A stretch of DNA of 64,000 bases from positions 17,020 to 81,019 of the forward strand of contig WBUR01000014.1 in assembly GCA_008933615.1 (NCBI GenBank), read 5' to 3'. The notes under the pieces are model-generated. The model was not told where the DNA came from. It saw nothing but the letters and a program-made list of their open reading frames with translations, and did not search any database. The translations under genes and the position numbers were made by a program. Below are positions 26,710-34,858 of the stretch, one piece after another (position 1 is the first letter of the stretch; each line of letters starts with the position of its first letter). Source of the DNA: a bacterium (GTDB lineage: Bacteria > CLD3 > SB21).

Positions 26710-28164
26710 TTAACGCGCGTTCTTCAATATGGCGAGTAAAAAATTCCAGAATTTCTCGACGGTATCGATATATATTTTCTCATCCGGTGAATGAACGCCT
26801 TCCAACGTCGGGCCGAAAGAGATCATGTCCATCCCGGGATATTTCTCACCGATGATACCGCATTCCAAACCTGCATGAATGGCTTTGACTAAAACCTCTT
26901 TGCCGTACAGCGATTGGTAGGTTGCTTTAGCCGTTTTCAGGATTTCAGAATTCAGGTTAGGCTTCCATCCCGGATACCCTTCCTGCGTTTCATGTTCCGC
27001 GCCGGCAAGATCAAAAATATTTCTTACCGTTTCGCATATTTCATTGATTTCCGATGCAACGGAGCTCCTCTGGCTGGTGATGATGCTTACTTTTTTTCCT
27101 TTGGTTTCAATGATGGCAACATTGGTTGATGTTTCTATTAATCCGGGAATATCCGCGCTCATCTTGGTCACGCCGTGCGGCAGCGCTGAAAGCGTTTGCA
27201 GAATTTTCTTCTGGTACCCTTTTTTTAATACTTTCGCTTTTTTCGATTTGATCTCGGAAAGTGTGATGGACAGATCCGGATCGACGGTTGCCATTTCCGG
27301 CTTGATCACTTCACAAAAATGCGCGACAATCTTTTTAGCTTCGTCAACGGCCTTTTTCGGGATCGCTACGACGGCATCGGCTTCACGCGGAATCGCATTG
27401 CTTTTATTGCCGCCCTGAATGAACGACATTCTCGCGCCGATATCTGTCAAAGCCAATAACACGCGCGTTATTACTTTAAGTGAATTTCCTCTTCCTTTGT
27501 CAATTTCCAATCCTGAATGTCCGCCGCGCAGGCCTCTGACTTTGAGATCAAAAAACTGCACATTGGCAGGCGTGTTGTCAAATTCCACTTTCCATGTTCC
27601 GACCGTATTCTTACCGCCGGAACACCCGACATATACGGCGCCTTCTTCTTCGGAATCCAAATTCATCAGCGTCTTACTTTCAAGAAAGCCGGGGCCGAGA
27701 TTGTTCGCGCCCGTCAAACCCGTTTCTTCATCAACCGTAAACAAAAATTCCAACGGGCCGTGTTCGAGCGTTCGATCTTCCATGATCGCAAGATGGGTTG
27801 CTACGGCAATACCGTTATCTGCGCCGAGGGTTGTACCGTTAGCCATGAGCGCATTGCCCTTGCGAACGAGTTCGATCGGGTCTTTCAGAAAATCATGGAC
27901 TTTATCCGAATTTTTTTCCGGCACCATATCTAAATGCCCTTGTAATGCAATGCTCTTAACGTTTTCCCGGCCGGAAGTCGCGGGCTTTTTCACGACTACG
28001 TTCCCGAAAGAATCCGTTTTAGCCGCGAGACCGAGTTTTTTTGCCGTATCGACAACGTACTTGGTCATCGCTTCTTCATGCTTTGACGGACGAGGTATGC
28101 GGGAAATTTCTGCAAAATATTTCCAAACCAGTTCCGGTTTTAAACCTTCAATTGCTGCTGACAT
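26710..28164 (-). CDS. pepD: aminoacyl-histidine (non-specific) dipeptidase
   Basis: A cytosolic M20-family zinc dipeptidase of 484 residues, the usual PepD length, that splits a wide range of dipeptides. Zinc-ligand and catalytic motifs are seen in order: 'LQGHLDMVPEK' (metal His and catalytic Asp), 'TLGADNGIAVA' (bridging Asp), 'FTVDEETGLTGA' (catalytic Glu pair) and 'IHAGLECGIIGEKYPGMDMIS' (distal His/Glu region). No signal peptide is present. It appears to be the first gene of a two-gene unit with the MFSD1-like carrier. A degenerate inverted repeat lies upstream at 28227-28310. Confidence 0.95.
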   Translation of the reverse strand: MSAAIEGLKPELVWKYFAEISRIPRPSKHEEAMTKYVVDTAKKLGLAAKTDSFGNVVVKKPATSGRENVKSIALQGHLDMVPEKNSDKVHDFLKDPIELVRKGNALMANGTTLGADNGIAVATHLAIMEDRTLEHGPLEFLFTVDEETGLTGANNLGPGFLESKTLMNLDSEEEGAVYVGCSGGKNTVGTWKVEFDNTPANVQFFDLKVRGLRGGHSGLEIDKGRGNSLKVITRVLLALTDIGARMSFIQGGNKSNAIPREADAVVAIPKKAVDEAKKIVAHFCEVIKPEMATVDPDLSITLSEIKSKKAKVLKKGYQKKILQTLSALPHGVTKMSADIPGLIETSTNVAIIETKGKKVSIITSQRSSVASEINEICETVRNIFDLAGAEHETQEGYPGWKPNLNSEILKTAKATYQSLYGKEVLVKAIHAGLECGIIGEKYPGMDMISFGPTLEGVHSPDEKIYIDTVEKFWNFLLAILKNAR

Positions 28165-28226
28165 ATTTTATTCCTTTAGTTATAATGATAATTAAGGTGC
28201 TCAGGTTACGGAGGATACAAGTTCTT

Positions 28227-28310
28227 GCCACGAAGTCACTAAGGCACAAAGTATTTTATAAAGAAAACTATAGGCTTCGTGGAAGCTTCGTGGCTTTATG
28301 TCTTTGTGGC
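28227..28310. repeat. imperfect inverted repeat of the 'CCACGAA' intergenic type
   Basis: Two 25-nt arms (28227-28251 and 28286-28310), both built from GCCACRAAG-like units, match at 19 of 25 positions when one is inverted. A related fragment (CCACGAATGACACGAAT) lies at about 32952. It has no coding capacity. Similar sequences are common between genes of environmental bacteria. Confidence 0.55.
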
Positions 28311-28339
28311 ATTCATTCTTTCCACATAACAACTTTTAT

Positions 28340-28690
28340 TTATTTCGGATGATTAAGCGTTATGAATTTTTCCCTTTGAAGCATGTGGATAAACTTCCCG
28401 ACTCTTTCATATACCGGTTCGACCGAATCTCCAAAGTGTGTTTTCATCTTGTCGCCAATAGCCATCACCGTGGCATTGCCGTCCGCTTGATTCCATACGA
28501 AACTGCCGAAGGTGTCCAGCTTAAGCCGAAAATGTTTTTTGGCAAGCAAGGGCTCAAAGTATTTTACGGTAAATCGGTTCTTGAATTTAGGAATCAATAA
28601 AACCACCAGCTGATTTTCATCGAACTCCCATTGAACGTTACGCGTCGGCGTAAGTTCCAGCAAATTTGTTTTTTCTTGTGATTCTGTCAT
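28340..28690 (-). CDS. PqqD family protein
   Basis: A 116-residue small protein with the PqqD-like winged fold: 'GSFVWNQADGNATVMAIGDKMKTHFG' is the typical 'WxxcDGxxtv.eia' core, and 'VEPVYERVGKFIHMLQREKFI' closes it. PqqD domains present precursor peptides to radical SAM maturases. No pqqA, lasso or other peptide precursor gene adjoins, and the nearest radical SAM gene is 3 kb away on the other strand. An overlapping plus-strand frame is a shadow. It lies downstream of the OPT transporter but beyond a hairpin. The role is open. Confidence 0.78.
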   Translation of the reverse strand: MTESQEKTNLLELTPTRNVQWEFDENQLVVLLIPKFKNRFTVKYFEPLLAKKHFRLKLDTFGSFVWNQADGNATVMAIGDKMKTHFGDSVEPVYERVGKFIHMLQREKFITLNHPK

Positions 28691-28700
28691 AACCTATAAA

Positions 28701-28741
28701 AAGAATTGCTACGCGCCTGAATTTGCATTCAGACACGTAGC
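28701..28741 (-). terminator. terminator after the OPT gene
   Basis: GCTACGTGTCTGAAT pairs with ATTCAGGCGCGTAGC on the minus strand (two mismatches), followed by AATTCTTTTT. It separates the OPT gene from the PqqD-like gene. Confidence 0.7.
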
Positions 28742-28780
28742 AAAATAATTATAAAAATATATTCATTAAATTATGAAGTA

Positions 28781-30841
28781 CTAAAATACGGCCGAAGGTG
28801 GCGCAGGTTCATCCGGTTTACCTGCATTCTTTATCGGAATCTGAATAAGTATGAATGTAATAAACGCAAACACAGCCAGACTGGTAATAAATGACGGCTG
28901 CTGGAATATCGCAAACAGCGGAATTTCGAGAAACGCGAGCGTCGCAAAGACCAGCCCAACCAGCGCCTCTCCTGCAATGAGTCCTGCAGCGAGCAATACG
29001 CCCGTATTTTCAACGCGCGCTTTCTGCGCGTCGTTATGGTTTCTCTTCACGTTAAACTTTTCCACGCCGCCTTTGATAAGGCCGCCGATGAAAATCGCAA
29101 ACGTTGTTTCCAATGGCAGATACATACCGACGCTGACCAGCATCGGGCTTTTGACCTGCATCAGAATGAACGCAGCGCCCATAAGCATACCGACGATGAT
29201 CAACGGCCAAGCCATATCACCGCGAACGATTCCCTGCGACAGCAGAGCCATCAAACTTGCCTGAGGAGCGGGTAATTTAGCGCCGCCAAATCCGCCTTCA
29301 TATGGCGGATCGGCCATTCTTCCGGCATTAATATCGCCTTGCTGTAACACAACCAACGGCAGGAACATTACAAACGAAGAAAGAAGAACGCCCAAGAGGT
29401 CGCCCATCTGCATTTTCCATGGCGTGCCGCCGAGGATGTGCCCCACCTTGAGATCCTGCAACATTTCGCCTGCAACGGCTGCAGATACGCAAACGACTGC
29501 CGCAACGCCCAACACGGCTGCAACGCCGGTCATGCCTTTCATTCCGAGCGCGACCATCAGGATCGCGGCAACCAGCAGTGTGGATAATGTCAATCCGCTA
29601 ATCGGATTATTGCTGGAACCGATAATTCCAACTAAATAACCTGACACGGCGGCAAAGAAGAATCCGGCAACGATCATAACAACCGTTGCGACTAATGCGG
29701 CAACAACATCTTGTGCAAAATAATAATAAATGAAAAAGGTCGCAACCGCGGAGGCTAATATTCCAAAAATGATCCAGTTAAATTTAATGTCCTGTTCAGT
29801 ACGGATCGCCGTTTGTCCGCCGGTGGCCGCCTTTTTCACGTCGCTGACGGAACGTTTAATACCGGTGATAAGGCTGTTACGCATTCTAAACAGCGTATAA
29901 CCGGCGCCGACCAACATGCCGCCGATCGCAATCGGACGAACGATAAATTTCCAAACATTGGTTGACATCGTGATCCAGGAAGCTTCGTCCGGCAATTGAC
30001 CCGCCTGAAATAACGCAGGCATAAGTGACGGAGCCAAAAAGTAGGTAATGATCGGAACCAGAAGCCCCCATGCAAGTAGTCCGCCGCTGAAGTTAAGCGA
30101 TGCGAGTTTCGGCCCTATGATATATCCCACGCCGATGTATGCCGGGCTTACGCCGGGCGAACTCAATACCATACCGCCCTCTGCAGTGGCATTTCCGCTC
30201 GCGCGCAAAGGTATCGCCGTCTTAGCGAAAGAAAGAAAGTGTTCCCACGACGTAGCAAAAAACTTCAGTTGTCCCAAAACCTGGACAAGCGCGCCGACAC
30301 CCATGGCGCCAAAAAGAAACTTCGCGCCGGTGCCGCCGCTGCGGCCCGCTTTGTGAATTTCCGCCGCTGCAACTGATTCCGGAAATGGCAGCTCCACATC
30401 CTCCACCATGACCCGGCGCAGCAGTGCAACAAACATAATACCTAGTACACCGCCTGCAAACATAATCGCGGAAGCAATCAGGTAATTTTGAACGGTGTCA
30501 AATTCCAGCCAGATACCTGCAATAAAAAATGCCGGGATCGTAAAAATTGCTCCAGCCGCAATCGATTCACCGATCGATCCTACGGTTCGGGCAAAGTTTT
30601 CTTCTAAGATCGTTCCTTTCATAATACGCAGAAGGGCCATACCGATAACGGCCGCGGGATACGTTGCCGCGATCGTCATGCCGGCCTTCAGACCGAGATA
30701 GGCATTTGCCGCGCCCAAAACAACGCTCATCACCAGACCGATGATCAACGCGCGCAGTGTAAACTCCGCCATCGAAGTTTCCGCTGCGACAAATGGTTTA
30801 AATTTGACTCCCTGCCCTCCCGATGATTGACTATCAGACAT
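28781..30841 (-). CDS. OPT family oligopeptide transporter
   Basis: A polytopic inner-membrane transporter of about 686 residues belonging to the oligopeptide transporter family. It begins with the characteristic 'AEFTLRALIIGLVMSVVLGAANAYLGLKAGMT'-type first helices (alanine, then NAYLGLKAG). It also has 'VGSIGESIAAGAIFTIPA' and repeats of long hydrophobic helices through to the C-terminus. The Met at 30841 is chosen because GAAGGAG lies 6-7 nt before it; an in-frame ATG at 30856 lies upstream of that site. A good sigma-70 promoter is at 30961-30989. It heads a minus-strand locus that also holds pepD and an MFSD1-like carrier, which fits peptide uptake. Confidence 0.93.
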   Translation of the reverse strand: MSDSQSSGGQGVKFKPFVAAETSMAEFTLRALIIGLVMSVVLGAANAYLGLKAGMTIAATYPAAVIGMALLRIMKGTILEENFARTVGSIGESIAAGAIFTIPAFFIAGIWLEFDTVQNYLIASAIMFAGGVLGIMFVALLRRVMVEDVELPFPESVAAAEIHKAGRSGGTGAKFLFGAMGVGALVQVLGQLKFFATSWEHFLSFAKTAIPLRASGNATAEGGMVLSSPGVSPAYIGVGYIIGPKLASLNFSGGLLAWGLLVPIITYFLAPSLMPALFQAGQLPDEASWITMSTNVWKFIVRPIAIGGMLVGAGYTLFRMRNSLITGIKRSVSDVKKAATGGQTAIRTEQDIKFNWIIFGILASAVATFFIYYYFAQDVVAALVATVVMIVAGFFFAAVSGYLVGIIGSSNNPISGLTLSTLLVAAILMVALGMKGMTGVAAVLGVAAVVCVSAAVAGEMLQDLKVGHILGGTPWKMQMGDLLGVLLSSFVMFLPLVVLQQGDINAGRMADPPYEGGFGGAKLPAPQASLMALLSQGIVRGDMAWPLIIVGMLMGAAFILMQVKSPMLVSVGMYLPLETTFAIFIGGLIKGGVEKFNVKRNHNDAQKARVENTGVLLAAGLIAGEALVGLVFATLAFLEIPLFAIFQQPSFITSLAVFAFITFILIQIPIKNAGKPDEPAPPSAVF

Positions 30842-30960
30842 GTTCATCTCCTTCAATTAGATTGGTATTTTGTTGCAAATTTTCATTACTGGAATAACCC
30901 AGAGGCGGGTTGTTTAATGCAGTAATCAACAAGAAATGAGATTTTGAAAAGTCGGTCAAA

Positions 30961-30989
30961 AATATAGAGACTGAAGTCTTGAAAGTCAA
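30961..30989 (-). promoter_or_regulatory. OPT gene promoter
   Basis: On the minus strand TTGACT (30989-30984), 17 nt, TATATT (30966-30961), identical in form to the clpC promoter. It leaves a leader of about 115 nt. Confidence 0.7.
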
Positions 30990-31052
30990 TTTTTTTTTAG
31001 GGTTAAAACGTTTGTGTAAATAATAGTGACACCCGCGGTATCTCAAAAATGA

Positions 31053-31081
31053 TTGATTTTATAATTAAATATAAATAAAAT
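31053..31081 (+). promoter_or_regulatory. putative promoter of the response regulator/radical SAM pair
   Basis: TTGATT (31053-31058), 17 nt, TAAAAT (31076-31081), ending about 40 nt before the ATG at 31124. Confidence 0.5.
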
Positions 31082-31123
31082 GCGGTTAATCCGGGACGAA
31101 TTCAATTGAGTTAGAATAATGTT

Positions 31124-31633
31124 ATGGAAAAACCAAAAATATTGATCGTTGACGACGAAGTCGAAATTCTAAAAGTTCTTGTCAAAACGCTGGAAGACGA
31201 TTATGAAGTGGTCACGACCGCGCGCGCCAAAGAAGCCTTGGACTTGATCGACGATGCAGTGCAGGTCATTCTTTCGGACCAACGTATGCCGGAGATGACG
31301 GGATCGGAGTTTTTTAAAAGTGTTCGAGAGAAGCATCCGAACGTCGTGCGGATCATTATGTCCGGTTATTCGGATATGAACGCGCTGATCAGTTCGGTGA
31401 ATGACGGCGAAATATTCCGTTATATCAGCAAGCCGTGGGAGCTTCAGGATCTGCTTGACACACTCCAACTGGCCGTAGCAAAGTATAAAGAGAACATATC
31501 CCATGCTAAACTCGTCGACGAAAACAAACACCTCATTGAACGTAACCGCGAAGTAGCTAACCGGCTCACACAAACCATGGAAGAACTCAAACGGGTTCAA
31601 ACACAACTCGAACAGTTGAATAAAAAAACTTGA
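31124..31633 (+). CDS. REC-domain response regulator with coiled-coil tail
   Basis: A 169-residue single-receiver protein. The acidic pocket is D10/D11 and the phospho-acceptor D52 lies in 'LSDQRMPEMTG'. The Lys103-Pro-Trp motif 'ISKPWELQDL' marks the RpfG-like receiver subtype usually coupled to an HD-GYP domain. Here there is no output domain; residues about 120-169 are a charged coiled coil. It is 25 nt upstream of a radical SAM gene and is probably co-transcribed with it. A coiled-coil tail suggests that it acts by protein contact, perhaps with that enzyme. No histidine kinase is adjacent. Confidence 0.9.
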   Translation: MEKPKILIVDDEVEILKVLVKTLEDDYEVVTTARAKEALDLIDDAVQVILSDQRMPEMTGSEFFKSVREKHPNVVRIIMSGYSDMNALISSVNDGEIFRYISKPWELQDLLDTLQLAVAKYKENISHAKLVDENKHLIERNREVANRLTQTMEELKRVQTQLEQLNKKT

Positions 31634-31658
31634 CCACGTTTTTTCCCACCATTAGAGT

Positions 31659-32936
31659 ATGAAAACACCTCAAATTCTGGTCAGCGATGATCAAGGAAAT
31701 ATTTTTGATCTTCCGAATTACCGGATGGCGGGACGAAGCGCGCGCGACACAGTTGAAATTGATCCAAACGGATTGATCGAATTACCGCAGGGATCGCAAT
31801 TGTTTTTTCTGCCCGGACGAAAGGCCGTCGGATACCATTCCAAGACCAGACGTAAAACGGTGATTGACGATCACTTCGCCGTTGCGGCCTATATTCCGCC
31901 GTCGTACACTCATTTTCTTATGGCCGCGTATGTGATGACTCCGGAAGCTCCGCGTCTTCCGCTTCACTCCTATACCGCCGTGGGTTGGCTCAACGGAAAA
32001 TTTTATGTTCCGGCCGTTCATGTCGACCAAGACATCAAACAGCTCCCAACGTCGTTTGATGATGACGATGTGAAAGAAAAAGTAAATAATACCATTCGTT
32101 CATTTCCAGGCAACCGGCTTATCGCCCATCATGGGCGGGTGTGTGCGATCGAATACGGATGTCCCAATGCCAAAAATTTTTTTCTTAACCGGTGGGAAGC
32201 GCCTATTGCCGTCGCATCGGCATGTAATGCAAATTGCATCGGATGTATTTCCTTCCAGCCGAAGGAATCCGTTTCATCTCCGCAGCAACGTCTCAATTTT
32301 GTTCCGACCGTGGAAGAGATCGTCGAGTTAGCTGTACCTCATCTTGAGACAGCCGAGAGGGCGATCATTAGTTTCGGCCAGGGTTGTGAAGGCGAACCTT
32401 TGCTTCAGGGCGCGCTGATAGAAAAATCCATTCGTGAAATTCGTAAACAAACTGCGCGGGGCATTCTGCATATCAATACCAACGGCAGCAAGCCGGATGT
32501 GATCGAACGGCTGTTCGAAGCCGGGCTGGACAGCATTCGCGTCAGCACGAATAGCGCGCAGGCGGAATTATACCATCGTTATTACAAACCCAATAATTAC
32601 CGTTTCGAAGACATAGTAACGTCCCTTAAAGCTGCGCGTTCATCCGGCAAATTTGCATCCATTAATTATTTTGTTTTTCCAGGCATCACGGACAGTGAAA
32701 AAGAATCGGATGCGCTTTTGAATTTAATAAACCGGACGCAGGTTCATCTTATTCAATGGCGTAATTTTAATATCGACCCGGAATGTTACCTCACAGACGT
32801 TTGTTACGATTATTACTCAAAACCCATTGGCGTTCACGCGCTGATGAATAAAATTCGCGATCAATTCCCTCATGTTCAATTTGGCTATCTCAATAAATGT
32901 TCGGACGATATTGAAAGAATAGTATCATATGCTTAA
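31659..32936 (+). CDS. radical SAM protein with N-terminal accessory domain
   Basis: A 425-residue radical SAM protein. The cluster motif CxxxCxxC is Cys189/Cys193/Cys196 ('ACNANCIGCISFQP'). The SAM-binding 'FGQGCEGEPLL' and the beta-strand markers 'ILHINTNGS' and 'LDSIRVSTNSA' follow. The first 180 residues are an unusual accessory domain with 'LFFLPGRKAVGYH' and 'YTAVGWLNGKFYVPA', which I cannot name. There is no SPASM-type second Cys cluster, although Cys residues occur near the end. It pairs with the response regulator upstream. Substrate unknown; a peptide or tRNA target is possible, and the PqqD-like protein at 28340 is a conceivable but distant partner. Confidence 0.88.
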   Translation: MKTPQILVSDDQGNIFDLPNYRMAGRSARDTVEIDPNGLIELPQGSQLFFLPGRKAVGYHSKTRRKTVIDDHFAVAAYIPPSYTHFLMAAYVMTPEAPRLPLHSYTAVGWLNGKFYVPAVHVDQDIKQLPTSFDDDDVKEKVNNTIRSFPGNRLIAHHGRVCAIEYGCPNAKNFFLNRWEAPIAVASACNANCIGCISFQPKESVSSPQQRLNFVPTVEEIVELAVPHLETAERAIISFGQGCEGEPLLQGALIEKSIREIRKQTARGILHINTNGSKPDVIERLFEAGLDSIRVSTNSAQAELYHRYYKPNNYRFEDIVTSLKAARSSGKFASINYFVFPGITDSEKESDALLNLINRTQVHLIQWRNFNIDPECYLTDVCYDYYSKPIGVHALMNKIRDQFPHVQFGYLNKCSDDIERIVSYA

Positions 32937-33053
32937 AAGCGTATATTAAGCCACGAATGACACGAATAACTTTTTGAGTTGGGGAATTCCGAAATAGATT
33001 TTTTGTGTGTGTTTCGTGTGTAATTATCCATTTTAGTTATTTAAGGAAACCCT

Positions 33054-34691
33054 ATGACGATATCTTTTAAAGACATGCCGAAAATGACGTCTAAATTATT
33101 TCTGGATTATCTGTACTATTTTTCTAAAGTCCAAAATTTTTATTCCGGTGATTTCAGAAATACGGATTCGATTCAGAGTAAACTCAGCGAGATCAGTTCA
33201 AAAAACCATGTAAACCGGCTATTATTAACAGAGACGCTGGTTAAGCAAAATAAGTTATTTGGAAACTCAGAAAAATCGTTACAGAATATTGAATTGCTAA
33301 AACAAGCCAATACGGTGGCTATCGTCACGGGCCAGCAAATGGGTGTTTTCGGCGGTCCATTATACACAATATACAAGGCCATGGGAACGGTCAAACTGTG
33401 TGAATCGTTTCAGCAGCAATTTCCGGATTATAATTTCATTCCTGTTTTTTGGATGGAACTGGAAGATCACGATTTCGAGGAAATTCGTTCTATTCAACTA
33501 TTTAACATTGACAACGAGATCAAATCCATTGCATATGACGGCGATGACGCAGAGAACAAATCAAGAAGCCCGGTCAATTCGATAGTCCTGAATGAAGACA
33601 TTCAGCGCATGATGCAGGAAATAAAATCTACACTTAATCCGACCGATTTTTCAGGTGAATTATTTTTAAAATTAGAATCCGCCTATCAAAACGGGAAAAG
33701 CATCTCCGAGGCGTTTGGCCTCTGGATGGCTGCATTGCTTGGTAAATACGGACTTGTTCTGATGGATCCATCCGACGCTGTATTCAAAAAAATGGCGATT
33801 CCCGTATTTAAAAAAGAATTAGAAAATTCCGCTGCCATACACAACCTGCTTATGGCACAAAATGCATCTCTCAAGTCAAGCGGTTATGATGTGCAGGTTG
33901 AAAACGAGCCGACGAATTTGTTTTTGCGAGACGAAGTAAATTCTAAGCATCCGCTTAACAAAAACGGACTTAACAAATTTAAGATTCGCTCCGAAGACGC
34001 CGTGTCTCATCGGGACAGTCTGATGACATTGATAGAAACCGAACCGGGGCGTTTCATTCCTAATGTAATTCTGCGCCCGATCGTTCAAGATCACCTGTTA
34101 CCCACCTTCGCGTATGTCGGCGGGCCATCGGAGATTGCTTATTTTGCACAGTTTAAAACCATTTACGAATTTTTCGAAATTCCGCAACCGATGATCATTC
34201 CGCGTCCTTTTATAACGATCCTCGAAAAGAAAATCAAGAAAGTGACAGACAAATACGGCATAAGCGTAACGGATATCTTTAATAAGAAAAGCCGTATTGT
34301 AGATGAAGCGGCGACAGGAGACTCGCAATCATCTGCTTCAGGTCAACTTGACTCATTGCTGACCCAGATTCACAGCCAATTTTCCACGCTTGAAAAAAGC
34401 CTCGTGTCCGTTGATGCCAGCCTGAAAGGCGCTTCCGAAACGGCGCTGGATAAAATTGAAAAAGCTATAAAAGTTCTAAAGGAAAAAACGGGCGATGCTG
34501 AAAAAAGAAAAAATGAACTCACGCACAGCCAACTGACCAAGGCCATACGTCATATTTTGCCCCAGGATCAATTTCAGGAAAGAGAGATCAATGCCTTGTA
34601 CTACGTTAACAAATACGGCTTCGATTTTCTCAACACCCTACATGAAAACATGGACGTTTCTGCCATCGGTCATCAGATCGTGGAATTATGA
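33054..34691 (+). CDS. bshC: BshC, putative cysteine-adding enzyme of bacillithiol synthesis
   Basis: Last step of bacillithiol synthesis: joins cysteine to glucosaminyl-malate. The 545-residue length is typical. Family markers are 'VAIVTGQQMGVFGGPLYTIYK' split over the nucleotide-like loop, 'IPVFWMELEDHDFEEI', and 'PRPFITILEKKIKKV' before a C-terminal coiled coil (about 425-500). AAGGA lies 7 nt before the ATG. The first-step enzyme BshA is at 51831, 17 kb away on the other strand; BshB is not in the window. Having both strongly suggests that this organism uses bacillithiol as its low-molecular-weight thiol. Confidence 0.95.
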   Translation: MTISFKDMPKMTSKLFLDYLYYFSKVQNFYSGDFRNTDSIQSKLSEISSKNHVNRLLLTETLVKQNKLFGNSEKSLQNIELLKQANTVAIVTGQQMGVFGGPLYTIYKAMGTVKLCESFQQQFPDYNFIPVFWMELEDHDFEEIRSIQLFNIDNEIKSIAYDGDDAENKSRSPVNSIVLNEDIQRMMQEIKSTLNPTDFSGELFLKLESAYQNGKSISEAFGLWMAALLGKYGLVLMDPSDAVFKKMAIPVFKKELENSAAIHNLLMAQNASLKSSGYDVQVENEPTNLFLRDEVNSKHPLNKNGLNKFKIRSEDAVSHRDSLMTLIETEPGRFIPNVILRPIVQDHLLPTFAYVGGPSEIAYFAQFKTIYEFFEIPQPMIIPRPFITILEKKIKKVTDKYGISVTDIFNKKSRIVDEAATGDSQSSASGQLDSLLTQIHSQFSTLEKSLVSVDASLKGASETALDKIEKAIKVLKEKTGDAEKRKNELTHSQLTKAIRHILPQDQFQEREINALYYVNKYGFDFLNTLHENMDVSAIGHQIVEL

Positions 34692-34734
34692 TTTCCTGCT
34701 AAAACCTTTGCATTTTTTTTTGATTTTGCCTACT

Positions 34735-34762
34735 TTGATTGATAGTTCCTATCTGATATAAC
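34735..34762 (+). promoter_or_regulatory. putative acyl-CoA ligase promoter
   Basis: TTGATT (34735-34740), 16 nt, TATAAC (34757-34762), about 95 nt before the ligase start. Confidence 0.45.
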
Positions 34763-34858
34763 TCTTTGAATTACCGAGATTATCATCTCTTTTACATATC
34801 ACTCACTTTTTAGCAAGCTATTTACCTATCTATTAATTTCATTAACAGGAGTTATGTG

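Noticed and set aside
27419..28195. Long open frame (258 codons) on the plus strand opposite pepD
   Set aside because: It lies fully antisense to a complete PepD with all metal motifs; its protein is low-complexity Ser/Pro/Phe-rich and has no ribosome site.
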